The notes beneath the pieces are model-generated. The model was not told the DNA's origin, searched no databases, and was given only the letters and a program-made list of their open reading frames with translations. Below are positions 1 through 8,636 of a stretch of 50,965 nt of DNA, one piece after another. The first letter of the stretch is position 1, and the number at the start of each line of letters is the position of its first letter. This stretch comes from Dysgonomonas sp. 511 (GTDB lineage: Bacteria; Bacteroidota; Bacteroidia; Bacteroidales; Dysgonomonadaceae), in assembly GCF_010501105.1 (NCBI RefSeq), contig NZ_QVMQ01000022.1, positions 89,722 through 140,686 on the forward strand, in the 5' to 3' direction. Position numbers and translations under genes: made by a program.

Positions 1-404
1 ACATTCCTGAACTGGTGAACACACTAACAATAAAGATGAATGAAAAAGGAATAGAAGGAAATTTTGAAAGCTTCGAAAAAAATATAGATGAAGTACAAAT
101 TTTTTATAAAAACTATTTTACGACTTATTCCCAAGATGAACAGGATATTCTGCAACAAGCATTTTGGGCTTTTTGTGCCAAATTATTAATGGATAAGCTT
201 GGAGGAGAATTAGTTTTAGGAACTAAAACTGATTATGGGACAGGAACACCAATATATATAAATTATGGGAATCTCTATGATAAAAAAGGTAAGAAAAAAT
301 GGATGGGGATAACTTTTGACACTTGGTTTGAAAAGTTTACATTTGGAAAATCTCATACAACATTACAGATTATAATAACAGGCATATTAGAGCAATATGG
401 ATAA
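1..404 (+). CDS. Immunity-like protein, tandem copy 1 (5' end outside window)
   Basis: The reading frame is already open at the window edge (first full codon at base 3), so the real start lies upstream; internal GTG or ATG codons near bases 15-40 are not the start. The visible ~133 residues carry the hallmarks of all copies here: FEKNIDEVQ, then W-A-F, KLLMDKLGGEL, INYGNLYDKKGKKKW and a C-terminal W-F segment. Composition is soluble and Lys/Asn-rich, with no signal peptide. Its stop overlaps the next start as TAATG, so the genes are translationally coupled. From base 39 on it is almost identical to copy 3. I do not recognise the family. Calling it immunity rests on tandem small AT-rich genes next to polymorphic-toxin cassettes. 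Confidence 0.6.
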   Translation, partial: IPELVNTLTIKMNEKGIEGNFESFEKNIDEVQIFYKNYFTTYSQDEQDILQQAFWAFCAKLLMDKLGGELVLGTKTDYGTGTPIYINYGNLYDKKGKKKWMGITFDTWFEKFTFGKSHTTLQIIITGILEQYG

Positions 405-871
405 TGGTAACCTTAAAAAACAAAAAAGAACTAAATGATTTCATTGAAAAGATTCCGTATTATATAGACTTTCTTATAAAAGAATTAAACGAGAAGGGAA
501 TAAGCGGTGATTATATTTATTTTGAAAAAAATATAGATGAAGTACAAAAATTTTTCAGACAGAATTTTTTCAGTTATTCAGAAGAAAAGCAGGATATTAT
601 TAGATTAGGATTTTGGGCTTTTTTTAATAAATTATTAATGGACAATCTAGGAGGAGAATTAATTATTACTCCAAAAAATGTATATGGATCAGGAACGCCA
701 ATGCTAATTAATTACGGCAATTTGTATGATAAAAAAGGAAAGAAAAAATGGAATGGTATCCCAGTGGATTCTTGGTTAAACACCATTTTATTAGATAAAT
801 TTCTAGGAACACTACAATCTACTGTAACTTATATCATTAACAAGTATTCTAATGGTAATATTAAAGAATAA
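404..871 (+). CDS. Immunity-like protein, tandem copy 2
   Basis: A 155-residue cytoplasmic protein starting MVTLKNKKELNDFIE, a start shared by the copies and so probably right. It is the 'B' type of the array: the middle reads GISGDYIYFEKNIDEVQ and RQNFFSYSEEKQ, where copies 1 and 3 have GIEGNFESFEKNIDEVQ and KNYFTTYSQDEQ. The second half keeps LLMDNLGGEL and INYGNLYDKKGKKKW. The start overlaps the stop of copy 1 by one base, and the 3' end overlaps copy 3 by 20 bases in another frame. The family is unrecognised. The likely role is neutralising a cognate or foreign toxin tip, inferred from context only. Confidence 0.65.
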   Translation: MVTLKNKKELNDFIEKIPYYIDFLIKELNEKGISGDYIYFEKNIDEVQKFFRQNFFSYSEEKQDIIRLGFWAFFNKLLMDNLGGELIITPKNVYGSGTPMLINYGNLYDKKGKKKWNGIPVDSWLNTILLDKFLGTLQSTVTYIINKYSNGNIKE

Positions 872-1301
872 AAAAGAACTAAATGATTTCATTGAAAACA
901 TTCCTGAGTTGGTAGATATACTAATAAGAAAGATGAATGAAAAAGGAATAGAAGGAAATTTTGAAAGCTTCGAAAAAAATATAGATGAAGTACAAAGTTT
1001 TTATAAAAACTATTTTACGACTTATTCCCAAGATGAACAGGATATTCTGCAACAAGCATTTTGGGCTTTTTTTGCCAAATTATTAATGGATAAGCTTGGA
1101 GGAGAACTAGTTTTAGGAACTAAAACTGATTATGGGACAGGAACACCAATATATATAAATTATGGGAATCTCTATGATAAAAAAGGTAAAAAAAAATGGA
1201 TGGGGATAACTTTTGACACTTGGTTTGAAAAGTTTACATTTGGAAAATCTCATACAACATTACAGATTATAATAACAGGCATATTAGAGCAATATGGATA
1301 A
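852..1301 (+). CDS. Immunity-like protein, tandem copy 3
   Basis: A 149-residue protein starting MVILKNKKELNDFIENIPE. It is type 'A' and nearly identical in DNA to copy 1 over the whole shared length, which points to recent duplication or gene conversion. Its start lies inside the end of copy 2 (20-base overlap), whereas the 1/2 and 3/4 junctions are one-base TAATG overlaps. No signal peptide or membrane segment. Function is inferred from the toxin neighbourhood; family unknown to me. Confidence 0.65.
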   Translation: MVILKNKKELNDFIENIPELVDILIRKMNEKGIEGNFESFEKNIDEVQSFYKNYFTTYSQDEQDILQQAFWAFFAKLLMDKLGGELVLGTKTDYGTGTPIYINYGNLYDKKGKKKWMGITFDTWFEKFTFGKSHTTLQIIITGILEQYG

Positions 1302-1777
1302 TGGTAACCTTAAAAAACAAAAAAGAACTAAATGATTTCATTGAAAAGATTCCGTATTATATAGACTTTCTGATAAAAGAATTAAATGAGAAGGGAATAA
1401 GTGGTGATTATATTTATTTTGAAAAAAATATAGATGAAGTACAAAAAATTTTCAGACAGAATTTTTTCAGTTATTCAGAAGAAAAGCAAAATATTTTACA
1501 ACAAGCATTTTGGGCTTTTTGTATTAAGGTTCTTATGGATAAATTAGGAGGCGAAATAATTATCGCTCCAAAAAATGATTATACACCTTATACTCCACTA
1601 TTGGTAAATTATGGTAACTTATATAATATAAAAGGTAAGAAAAGTTGGGTTAGTATTAGTTTTGATTCTTGGTTTAACTCATCAACCATTCGGACTCATT
1701 TTAAAACATTACAAGAAATGATAGAAGGTATTCTTGAAAAATATGGTAACACTGAAGAACAAAAAAGAACTAAATGA
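1301..1777 (+). CDS. Immunity-like protein, tandem copy 4 (mosaic)
   Basis: A 158-residue protein coupled to copy 3 by TAATG. The first ~60 residues match copy 2 (GISGDYIYFEKNIDEVQ, RQNFFSYSEEKQ). It then switches to the copy 1/3 sequence at QQAFWAFC, and ends with its own divergent C-terminus (MDKLGGEIIIAPKNDY, VNYGNLYNIKGKKSW). This mosaic is best explained by recombination between tandem copies. The last 35 bases overlap the start of copy 5 in another frame. The variable C-terminal half could set toxin specificity, which is inference. Confidence 0.65.
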   Translation: MVTLKNKKELNDFIEKIPYYIDFLIKELNEKGISGDYIYFEKNIDEVQKIFRQNFFSYSEEKQNILQQAFWAFCIKVLMDKLGGEIIIAPKNDYTPYTPLLVNYGNLYNIKGKKSWVSISFDSWFNSSTIRTHFKTLQEMIEGILEKYGNTEEQKRTK

Positions 1778-1994
1778 TTTTATTGAAAACATTCCTGAAC
1801 TGGTGAACACACTAACAATAAAGATGAATGAAAAAGGAATAGAAGGAAATTTTGAAAGCTTCGAAAAAAATATAGATGAAGTACAAAAAAAATTCAGACA
1901 GAATTTTTTCAGTTATTCAGAAGAAAAGCAAAATATTTTAAAGCGGCATGAGTACACAAGCATCTATAGACCTCTTCTTCGGGAAAGAATTTGA
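1743..1994 (+). pseudogene. Immunity-like copy 5, truncated and chimeric
   Basis: Starts with the family N-terminus MVTLKNKKELNDFIENIPE. I chose the ATG at 1743 over an upstream TTG because it matches the other copies. The first ~45 codons are the same DNA as the visible start of copy 1. It then takes copy 2/4 sequence (KFRQNFFSYSEEKQNIL) and breaks off near base 1940, just where the family's WAF segment should begin. Only ~17 unrelated residues follow before the stop, because the downstream DNA belongs to another gene in another frame. The core GGEL and NYGNLY segments are missing, so it is probably inactive. Confidence 0.6.
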
Positions 1995-2365
1995 TTTAAA
2001 ATCCCTATTAGAAGATTTATTTAGAAACAAATGGAGTTTCAATGATTTTGGAGGAATTAGTTTTATGATTAATAATAGTCATGATTGGGAAAAAGTGAGT
2101 CTTGAACATTTTGACTTCGTTCAAAAAAATATAGAGAAAAGTTTGATTGAGAATAGTATTTCTGGTATTGCGTTGATTAACAAAAAAAATAGATTCAGGT
2201 GGATTGTTTTTGTTCCCTTCAAAATATAGAATTTCTATTATTCTAAATATTAATCGATTAAAAATAAAAAACACAGAAATTACAGATTATAGTTCATATT
2301 TGAAAGGATTAAGTAATGTGTTGAATAAATATCAGTGTTCCTTTAAATGTGAAGAAGTGATTTAA
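1948..2365 (+). pseudogene. Second immunity-like gene, frameshifted
   Basis: From ATG 1948 the frame reads MSTQASIDLFFGKEFDL and runs to a stop at 2229, 93 residues. Around 2205-2225 (after RWIVFV) coding continues in the +1 frame, with PSKYRISIILNINRLKIK and then LKGLSNVLNKYQ, to a TAA at 2363-2365. A single-base change would therefore restore one protein of ~138 residues. The sequence is AT-rich and has no signal peptide. It is unrelated to the tandem family and abuts the truncated copy 5. It could be a broken immunity gene or a sequencing error; the family is not recognised. Confidence 0.5.
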
Positions 2366-2402
2366 ATAAAATTGAATATAAAAATATTACAATTAAACGA
2401 TA

Positions 2403-2523
2403 GTCCCACCCACGACTCAAAACTAGGAAAAACGATCATTGACGTATTGAGACAACATAAACGCAATACCCCTGCATGGTTTACAATTCCATGTTAGTAA
2501 GCGTTGGAGCTTGGCAGGGGACA
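2403..2523 (+). repeat. Direct repeat copy 1: decayed toxin-core 'anchor'
   Basis: About 120 bp repeated at 6123-6240 with only a few differences. One frame is open and reads KTIIDVLRQHKRNTPAWF then TIPC and a stop. The next frame continues VSKRWSLAGD. Skipping one T near CCATGTT would join them into one peptide, so it looks like a frameshifted remnant of a protein-coding core. It separates the immunity array from toxin cassette 1. Bases 2366-2402 and 2524-2630 hold no gene that I can support. Confidence 0.75.
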
Positions 2524-2630
2524 GAAAGGTAACATTCAGAGTGTAACTTTCACCTATTACTTTATCTATATCGTACAGAATGTAAGAGATTTACAAAGGG
2601 AAAGTAACAGAATAAAAAAACGTGTAAGAT

Positions 2631-5048
2631 GTGTTACATGTGTTACTTTTTAATAGTATAAGGGCTAACAATGAATCAATTAACATTTTAGACTACCCTG
2701 CACGACCGCAGAATGGATTGAAAGACAAAAACAAGCCTGTCGAGGAGTTGGCTGATGATTTTAATAAAGTGGTATCAGACTCAGTCCAAAGCAAATACAA
2801 ACCACTAAATGAAGATATTCAAAAGATACTGGATTATTATAATAGTGCGGAATTTGCAGAGGAATTTAGTAAAGAATTGGTTGAATATCAGGAAAAAATA
2901 GAGAGTGGGGAGATGAACGAGACACTCCTTGCCGATGCTACTAATGCTTTCTTTGTGAAGGGTATAGAAAAGGTGAAAGAACAAGATGCTGTATCAGCGA
3001 TAAGCAAAGAGGGAATATATATAGAAGGAAAAGCACTCTATGCTATGACTGGAGGAAATGTTATAGAATTAGAAAATATTACAGTTTTACCTTCCTGCTA
3101 TTTTGATAATAAGAATATCCTATACCGCTTCAAAACTTCGGATGGGAATATATGGGTCGCCGACATCTATATAGATCAAGTAAACCCTGTTATTTCCTCC
3201 TATGTGAATGAGAAAAACAACAAACAGGCATATCCCCAAAAATCCCGTTACCTGAAGAGCGGCGAACAGGTAATGAAGGTGAACTATAATAGCCAAACCG
3301 CTGAACTCACAATAAATAAAGTTACTTTCGGTACTGTTGATAATAAGGTCAGGGGAAGTGCGCATAGCGATATCTTTATCAACGCTAACAGCTATAATGA
3401 TACGCAAGTTAAATCGAATGAACTTTACGTAAAAGTAAAAGTTGATAATCCTTGCGATGATGGCTTAAAACAGGTATTAACCGACCTGAGAGCAATTCAG
3501 AAAGCAGCTAAGGCAAACCAGTCTTTCGAACTGGAATATTCCGATAGGAATGGTAAGCTTAGGTTCTTTACATTAAAGAACAATGAACTGGTTGAGATAG
3601 AGAAGCCGCTGACCAACGATGCTATTCTGAATGGGACATGGTCGGACAACTCTGATACTAAAATCCGCTATACCCGTGTCGGGGGTGGGGTAATCCAGGT
3701 GAAAGCCATCGGTATTAAGAAAGGGATACAGCTTTCGGGCAAAGACCTGAACGCAAGGAAACTTTCGGAACATATAACGGAACAAACCAATAAGTATCTT
3801 AAAGATAATAATGTAACAGACTTTGGACAGAAGCCTAATCGTGTGGAAACAACGGAAGTGTTTGCCGATGGGAAAGGTATAACTATAGGAAAAAATAACG
3901 CATCTTACATAAGCATAATATCAGACGGTTTAGATATAACAGCAACGTTAGCTAAAACTGCCCGGATAAAACAGGATGTTTATCTAGATACTCCACAAAA
4001 TGATATATCTTTCTCCTGTTCAGGAGTAGCAACAGGACCAATAGAGGCTTTAGCCAAAACCTGGACAGACGTAACCGAACCTGCAATTATGATTTTTGAT
4101 GTCGTGGTCGACAAACAGGCAAGGGAAGATTTATACAATGGACTGAAACAGATAAAAGATGAAGTAAAAGAAGACCCATCCCAGTTATTCCCCATCTTAG
4201 GAGAGATAGTCATTGAGGAAGCGACTGGAAACACAAAAGAAGAGTGGTCTGAGTTGAACGATGGCAATACGGACAGCGGACGAATAAGCCATTTATCGAC
4301 AAAAGGAGCGGTAAGGACTGTAACAGCTCTCTTTGCTTCAGGAAAACTCATAGCCATCGCTCCGAAAATGGCCGATAAGGTGGCCAAGAAGATGGGAAAT
4401 GTGAAGAAATTAAAATCACAAATAGACGACTTATTCAATAAGTCAAAAGATCTTCCTGCCAGAAAAAAAGCCATGATAGACTTCTTTGATGGATTAGACC
4501 CTCAGTTTATTGATGAAATAATAGATATCGAGAATTTCGATCAGGTAGTAAAAGAGATGGCTCAGACATGGAAAAAATTTCATGGAGAAAAATTCATGTT
4601 TGAAAACTTACAAAATTCGAGACGTTCTCTTATAAAACAAATTGATAAATTTGAAGCAACTTTTGATGATTTAGGAAACTATGCCGCTGATATTACATTA
4701 AAAAATGGACGCAAACTGGAATATAAAAGTTGGAAGAAGTCTTCATTTGAAACATTACTCAAGGGAGATCAGGCTAAAAATCAGCTAAAGGCATATATTC
4801 GATCAGGTAATTTTGAATATGTTATTGATGCACAGAAATTGATAAAAGATGAAGTTGCTGATCCTACTAAATTTGTAAGGGAACAGTTTCAAGAAGTATT
4901 TAAAAAGAATAATTATCAAATATATGACGAATTAATAAAAGCACAAAAAACAACATTTTCAAAATATGGAATATACTCTAAAGCGGATTTTGTAAAAGAA
5001 ATCAATAATTTGGATAGTAATTGGTATAAAATATTTAAAGTTGAATAA
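2631..5048 (+). CDS. Polymorphic toxin cassette 1, C-terminal nuclease-like tip
   Basis: An 805-codon frame opened at a GTG with no signal peptide or convincing ribosome site. The readable protein seems to begin around YPARPQNG, so this is probably a 5'-truncated cassette rather than a full toxin. The body is a long beta-rich and helical region. After about residue 640 composition becomes very AT-rich, as is usual for exchangeable toxin tips. The tip has D687, E697 and K699 (ADITL, then LEYKSW), the D-x9-E-x-K pattern of PD-(D/E)XK nucleases, followed by a Q-L-K-A-Y helix and FEYVIDA strand. I infer a DNase or RNase toxin. One base separates its stop from the next gene, the likely immunity gene. 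Confidence 0.6.
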   Translation: MLHVLLFNSIRANNESINILDYPARPQNGLKDKNKPVEELADDFNKVVSDSVQSKYKPLNEDIQKILDYYNSAEFAEEFSKELVEYQEKIESGEMNETLLADATNAFFVKGIEKVKEQDAVSAISKEGIYIEGKALYAMTGGNVIELENITVLPSCYFDNKNILYRFKTSDGNIWVADIYIDQVNPVISSYVNEKNNKQAYPQKSRYLKSGEQVMKVNYNSQTAELTINKVTFGTVDNKVRGSAHSDIFINANSYNDTQVKSNELYVKVKVDNPCDDGLKQVLTDLRAIQKAAKANQSFELEYSDRNGKLRFFTLKNNELVEIEKPLTNDAILNGTWSDNSDTKIRYTRVGGGVIQVKAIGIKKGIQLSGKDLNARKLSEHITEQTNKYLKDNNVTDFGQKPNRVETTEVFADGKGITIGKNNASYISIISDGLDITATLAKTARIKQDVYLDTPQNDISFSCSGVATGPIEALAKTWTDVTEPAIMIFDVVVDKQAREDLYNGLKQIKDEVKEDPSQLFPILGEIVIEEATGNTKEEWSELNDGNTDSGRISHLSTKGAVRTVTALFASGKLIAIAPKMADKVAKKMGNVKKLKSQIDDLFNKSKDLPARKKAMIDFFDGLDPQFIDEIIDIENFDQVVKEMAQTWKKFHGEKFMFENLQNSRRSLIKQIDKFEATFDDLGNYAADITLKNGRKLEYKSWKKSSFETLLKGDQAKNQLKAYIRSGNFEYVIDAQKLIKDEVADPTKFVREQFQEVFKKNNYQIYDELIKAQKTTFSKYGIYSKADFVKEINNLDSNWYKIFKVE

Positions 5049-5049
5049 A

Positions 5050-6117
5050 ATGAATTATTCTAATAGTATTTCTGATGTGAATTGCTTTTTATTAGAACAT
5101 TCTTTATTATATATAAAAGAAAAAGTTCTATTTATAGATCAAGATAATATATTTATAAATTGCGAAGGATATAAAATAAGTAAATTTCTTGAAGATATCT
5201 TTATTGAATTTTTTTCGGATGATGGTTTTGAAAAAACAATTAAAATCTCAATTAATAACAAACACACACCTGTCTATTTATCATATTTACAGCGAGGTGA
5301 AATTACAAAAGAAGGGATCACTGTTTTTTTAAGCTATGATGAAAAATATAACACATTCTTAAATATTATCAATATAAAATTAGAGAACGTGGTATGGAAA
5401 CAATTAAGATATACAAGGTACTTCTTTTTAATAAATGATCAATACATTCTTTTATATGGGGAAAATCAACTAATATGTGTTGATTTTGTAAAAAACGTAC
5501 AAACAATAGACTTCTCCCTCTCTGACTTTCCTCCATATATCAATGGATTTGGACAAGAACAAGAAGTCGAAGTTATCCATGTTATGGGAATATATAAAAA
5601 TATTCTATGGATACACATGGGAGATTTCCGGATTATTGGATTGGATATTGATACAGGAAAAATGGTTCATCATATAGAAGACCTTCGTATTCTTTTAGGA
5701 CTAGGTCAAGAGGAAAAATATTATTTTAATTTTTCTCCTTTTGACAAATATAGTCTTCATTTAGATACTCAAAAAGGTTTATTAAAAGGTTTTGCTCATA
5801 GATTTTATATAGATATAGACTTAAATACCTTAACAGGAAAAGTAAAAAAAGATTTTGGAGAAATAACAAAAGAATCATGGCGTATTAAGAATAGTTTATT
5901 CTATCAGGAAGCGCCTAACCTTTTATATTTTTCCGGATCGTATAAAAGCATAGATAATCCAAATGCTTTTGGAATATTCGATACCCAAAAAGCTGAAATC
6001 GTATGGTATGAAACTTCAAAAGAAGAGGATCAATTCTTTTTCAATCCTCCTCAAGCAAATGATAAACTATTAGCGATATTAGATAGCAAACAGAATCTAT
6101 TGATTTACGAAAAATAA
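5050..6117 (+). CDS. Candidate immunity protein for toxin 1
   Basis: A 355-residue, very AT-rich cytoplasmic protein. I use the ATG at 5050, one base after the toxin stop; a TTG at 5041 would overlap the toxin. No signal peptide or membrane helix. Repeated short segments of hydrophobic strand plus turn (YILLYGENQLICVDF, ILWIHMGDFRIIGLDIDTG, AFGIFDTQKAEIVWYE, KLLAILDSKQNLLIYE) suggest a beta-propeller-like fold. Position directly behind a nuclease-like tip, matching base composition and lack of any other role make it the cognate immunity protein. That is inference; I do not recognise the family. Confidence 0.6.
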   Translation: MNYSNSISDVNCFLLEHSLLYIKEKVLFIDQDNIFINCEGYKISKFLEDIFIEFFSDDGFEKTIKISINNKHTPVYLSYLQRGEITKEGITVFLSYDEKYNTFLNIINIKLENVVWKQLRYTRYFFLINDQYILLYGENQLICVDFVKNVQTIDFSLSDFPPYINGFGQEQEVEVIHVMGIYKNILWIHMGDFRIIGLDIDTGKMVHHIEDLRILLGLGQEEKYYFNFSPFDKYSLHLDTQKGLLKGFAHRFYIDIDLNTLTGKVKKDFGEITKESWRIKNSLFYQEAPNLLYFSGSYKSIDNPNAFGIFDTQKAEIVWYETSKEEDQFFFNPPQANDKLLAILDSKQNLLIYEK

Positions 6118-6122
6118 TAAAA

Positions 6123-6240
6123 GTCCCCCACGACTCAAAACTAGGAAAACGATCATTGACATACTGAGACAATATAAACGCAATACCCCTGCATGGTTTA
6201 CAATTCCATGTTAGTAAGCGTTGGAGCTTAGCAGGGGACA
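6123..6240 (+). repeat. Direct repeat copy 2: decayed toxin-core 'anchor'
   Basis: Second copy of the 2403-2523 repeat. It has the same internal frameshift near CCATGTT plus small deletions in the first 30 bases, so its upstream frame is broken again. Here the repeat runs straight into coding sequence: the frame SKRWSLAGD continues unbroken as KIDIVSYRKQ into toxin cassette 2. That shows the repeat was once the part of the toxin core next to that domain. Confidence 0.75.
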
Positions 6241-6284
6241 AGATCGATATTGTAAGTTATCGCAAACAGAGCCACAAGCTTGTA

Positions 6285-8630
6285 TTGGTGGAAGTGAATG
6301 GCTATAAGGCCAATAGGAGTACCGGGCAATCTTATTTGGATAAGGTGTATAATCCGGTTGGAGTAACATGGGAAGTAGACAGCAATCCGTTTAGCTACGA
6401 AGGCGACCTTAGCGATATGTTTAAGGAGGGCAGCAAGCTGCTGTCGGCATACAACGACAAGATGAAAGCCCTGCAAAATGCGTATAAGGAGAAGCACAGT
6501 GTGGAAAGCGGCACTACCTACCTCTTTATCTTAGGAAAGAGCGGAGGCTCGGAAGCAGGCTTTATGCCTCGTGGAAAACAATTCGGGTATATATTTACCG
6601 ATAAGCTTTCTGAGGATAAGGTATGCCACAATATTGCACACGAACTGGGACATGGCAAGTGGAAATTGTCGCATACTTTCGACAGCACCTATGGCAGCGT
6701 ATTCGGCGAAAAGGATACGGATAACCTGATGAGTTATTCGGGTGGCAACCATTTGGCTAAGTGGCAGTGGGATGTGATTAATGATCCGGCTTGGTTTAGC
6801 AATCCGTTGGATGGAGATGACAAGGGGGCATCAATATCCATTGATGCAGTTACCGAATCTGTGCATAATGCAGGGTTCACTATTAGCGGTCATAATTCTT
6901 TTATGACTCCTTCCGGGCAAATCATTACCCTGCCAACCGATTATGAGACTGTATCATTTACCTCCAGCTTCCCTAATTATATTCCAAATGGAGCTTTAAC
7001 AAAATTCAAAATAAACGGTAAAACATGGTTAGGATATTATGATTCAAATTTTAAAGAGTTTCTGGGATATGTTGCCGAATCGGCATCCGATTCCGACAAG
7101 AAGGTATTCTATGAAGATATATATACAAAAGATTCTAAACCACAAGATGTTATATTGGGATTTGCCGACAATTGCCATATTATTTTGAAAAGTTATTCTG
7201 TAAAAGGAGTAAATTTACCAAAAGAGAGTAAAATAAAAGAAATGGATTATTTCAAAAAATTACGAGCCGATATTATAGGAAATCCTATCCTTGACGATGA
7301 AGCTTGCAGTGCAAATAGTAATAATTATCTGATAAATACTCTGGATGAATGCAGCAAAAAATCAATTACTATTAACAATCCGAAATATAGTGATACACCT
7401 TTAGATATTCCATACCGGCCCAAATGGTCGGATAAGCATCGGGATGCTAATGTCAATTTCTGGTATATGATAGACAGAGATGGCTATGCCGAAAACCCTG
7501 AACTATTGGGTGTAAAAAGGCCTGTATATGTAGCTATTAATTCGCCCATGACCCTAAATGCAAAACTCGATATTGTAACAAGTGGTTATAAGACCGAGTA
7601 TACAGATGAGATATACCAAACAGGATTTATAACATATAAAGCACTGAAAAATGACAATTACGATTTGGAACATTATGTAGACGTTGTGCAAAAATGGAAA
7701 AACGTACATTACAAACCCACAACTGACCCTTCGCTGCAAGCAGTGGAAAACATAACGGCACTGGCAACTGCCATGATGAAAAATGGGACAATAAACCCAA
7801 TGAAAGTATGCAAAATAGATAAAAATAAATTATATTCGGATGGCAACTTATATTATAATGGAGAAGAAATGAGTTATTACCTATTTGGATACATAGCCAA
7901 TAAGTACCTCAATTTTGCCCATGTAACCTTTGGTCAGGCATTCGCTATGCAATACCTCAATGCTGCAAGTTATGACCCGACTACCGACCAAATGCTTGAA
8001 GATGTTCCATGGCTGATAAAGGCATTCAACAATGGCTGGGCAAAAGCAAATGGTTTGGATGCCGGATTCCTTACCGATGGACTGGGAATGGACGATGTTA
8101 TTGAAGCTACGCTGTGGGTATATGCGGGAGGCGCAGCACGCAAGATAACAGTAAAGCTGGCAAAGAATGCACTTGCTACGGCTTATATAAATTGGCAAGT
8201 ACAAATTCTTATCAGAATGATTTGTGATCACATGACTTTTGACGAAGCTGCAAAAAATATCGACTATCAGGATGTAGCCTGGTACGGACTTACTTCTATG
8301 CTTAGTAGTGATAAGGAGTTGATGGCTCTTAATTGTATTAGAGCAGGAGTAAATAGATTCCAGAAGACGAAAGAATTAGATATGACTTTAGTTCAAACTT
8401 GTGTAATTGAATTAATTCAATATAAAGGTCTTAAAAAATTATTTGGAGATGAAAAAAGTATATATGGGAAAAAAATTTATGAACTGTTGAAGAAGCGTAA
8501 CCATAGCAAAAGCGAGTTGCTACGTCATATATGTATTGTTTTCAATTGTAATTCTGATAGAGCTCTGGAAATTCTAAGATTAATTCCAGATGTAGCTTTT
8601 AATACATTGGCTGATGAATCCAAAAAGTAA
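6285..8630 (+). CDS. Polymorphic toxin cassette 2 with metzincin-like domain
   Basis: The frame is open from 6168, inside the repeat. The TTG at 6285 is the first possible start shown, but homology-like sequence continues upstream, so this is probably a 5'-truncated cassette. Near residues 119-130 is H-E-L-G-H-G-K-W-K-L-S-H, a zinc-metalloprotease HExxH with a third His one residue further than in classic metzincins. NLMSYSGG follows as a Met-turn-like motif, then KWQWDVINDP. From memory this block is common before the variable tips of large Bacteroidota surface toxins. It may process the toxin. The last ~140 residues (from about MICDHMTFDEAA) are AT-rich, helical and unrecognised, and are the likely tip. 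Confidence 0.6.
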   Translation: MVEVNGYKANRSTGQSYLDKVYNPVGVTWEVDSNPFSYEGDLSDMFKEGSKLLSAYNDKMKALQNAYKEKHSVESGTTYLFILGKSGGSEAGFMPRGKQFGYIFTDKLSEDKVCHNIAHELGHGKWKLSHTFDSTYGSVFGEKDTDNLMSYSGGNHLAKWQWDVINDPAWFSNPLDGDDKGASISIDAVTESVHNAGFTISGHNSFMTPSGQIITLPTDYETVSFTSSFPNYIPNGALTKFKINGKTWLGYYDSNFKEFLGYVAESASDSDKKVFYEDIYTKDSKPQDVILGFADNCHIILKSYSVKGVNLPKESKIKEMDYFKKLRADIIGNPILDDEACSANSNNYLINTLDECSKKSITINNPKYSDTPLDIPYRPKWSDKHRDANVNFWYMIDRDGYAENPELLGVKRPVYVAINSPMTLNAKLDIVTSGYKTEYTDEIYQTGFITYKALKNDNYDLEHYVDVVQKWKNVHYKPTTDPSLQAVENITALATAMMKNGTINPMKVCKIDKNKLYSDGNLYYNGEEMSYYLFGYIANKYLNFAHVTFGQAFAMQYLNAASYDPTTDQMLEDVPWLIKAFNNGWAKANGLDAGFLTDGLGMDDVIEATLWVYAGGAARKITVKLAKNALATAYINWQVQILIRMICDHMTFDEAAKNIDYQDVAWYGLTSMLSSDKELMALNCIRAGVNRFQKTKELDMTLVQTCVIELIQYKGLKKLFGDEKSIYGKKIYELLKKRNHSKSELLRHICIVFNCNSDRALEILRLIPDVAFNTLADESKK

Positions 8631-8636
8631 ATTGAT

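Noticed and set aside
1..1994. Regularly spaced repeats as a possible CRISPR array
   Set aside because: The repeat unit is ~450 bases and is a complete gene with conserved reading frame; there are no short identical repeats with unique spacers.
2403..2523. Anchor repeat as a programmed frameshift site
   Set aside because: No standard slippery run or downstream structure is seen at CCATGTT, and copy 2 has further deletions; decay is simpler.
3980..4474. 164-codon minus-strand frame inside toxin cassette 1
   Set aside because: Shadow of the toxin frame with no start context or recognisable domain.
5041..5049. TTG at 5041 as start of immunity protein 1
   Set aside because: It overlaps the toxin stop; the ATG at 5050 gives the same protein minus three residues and a one-base gap typical of toxin-immunity pairs.
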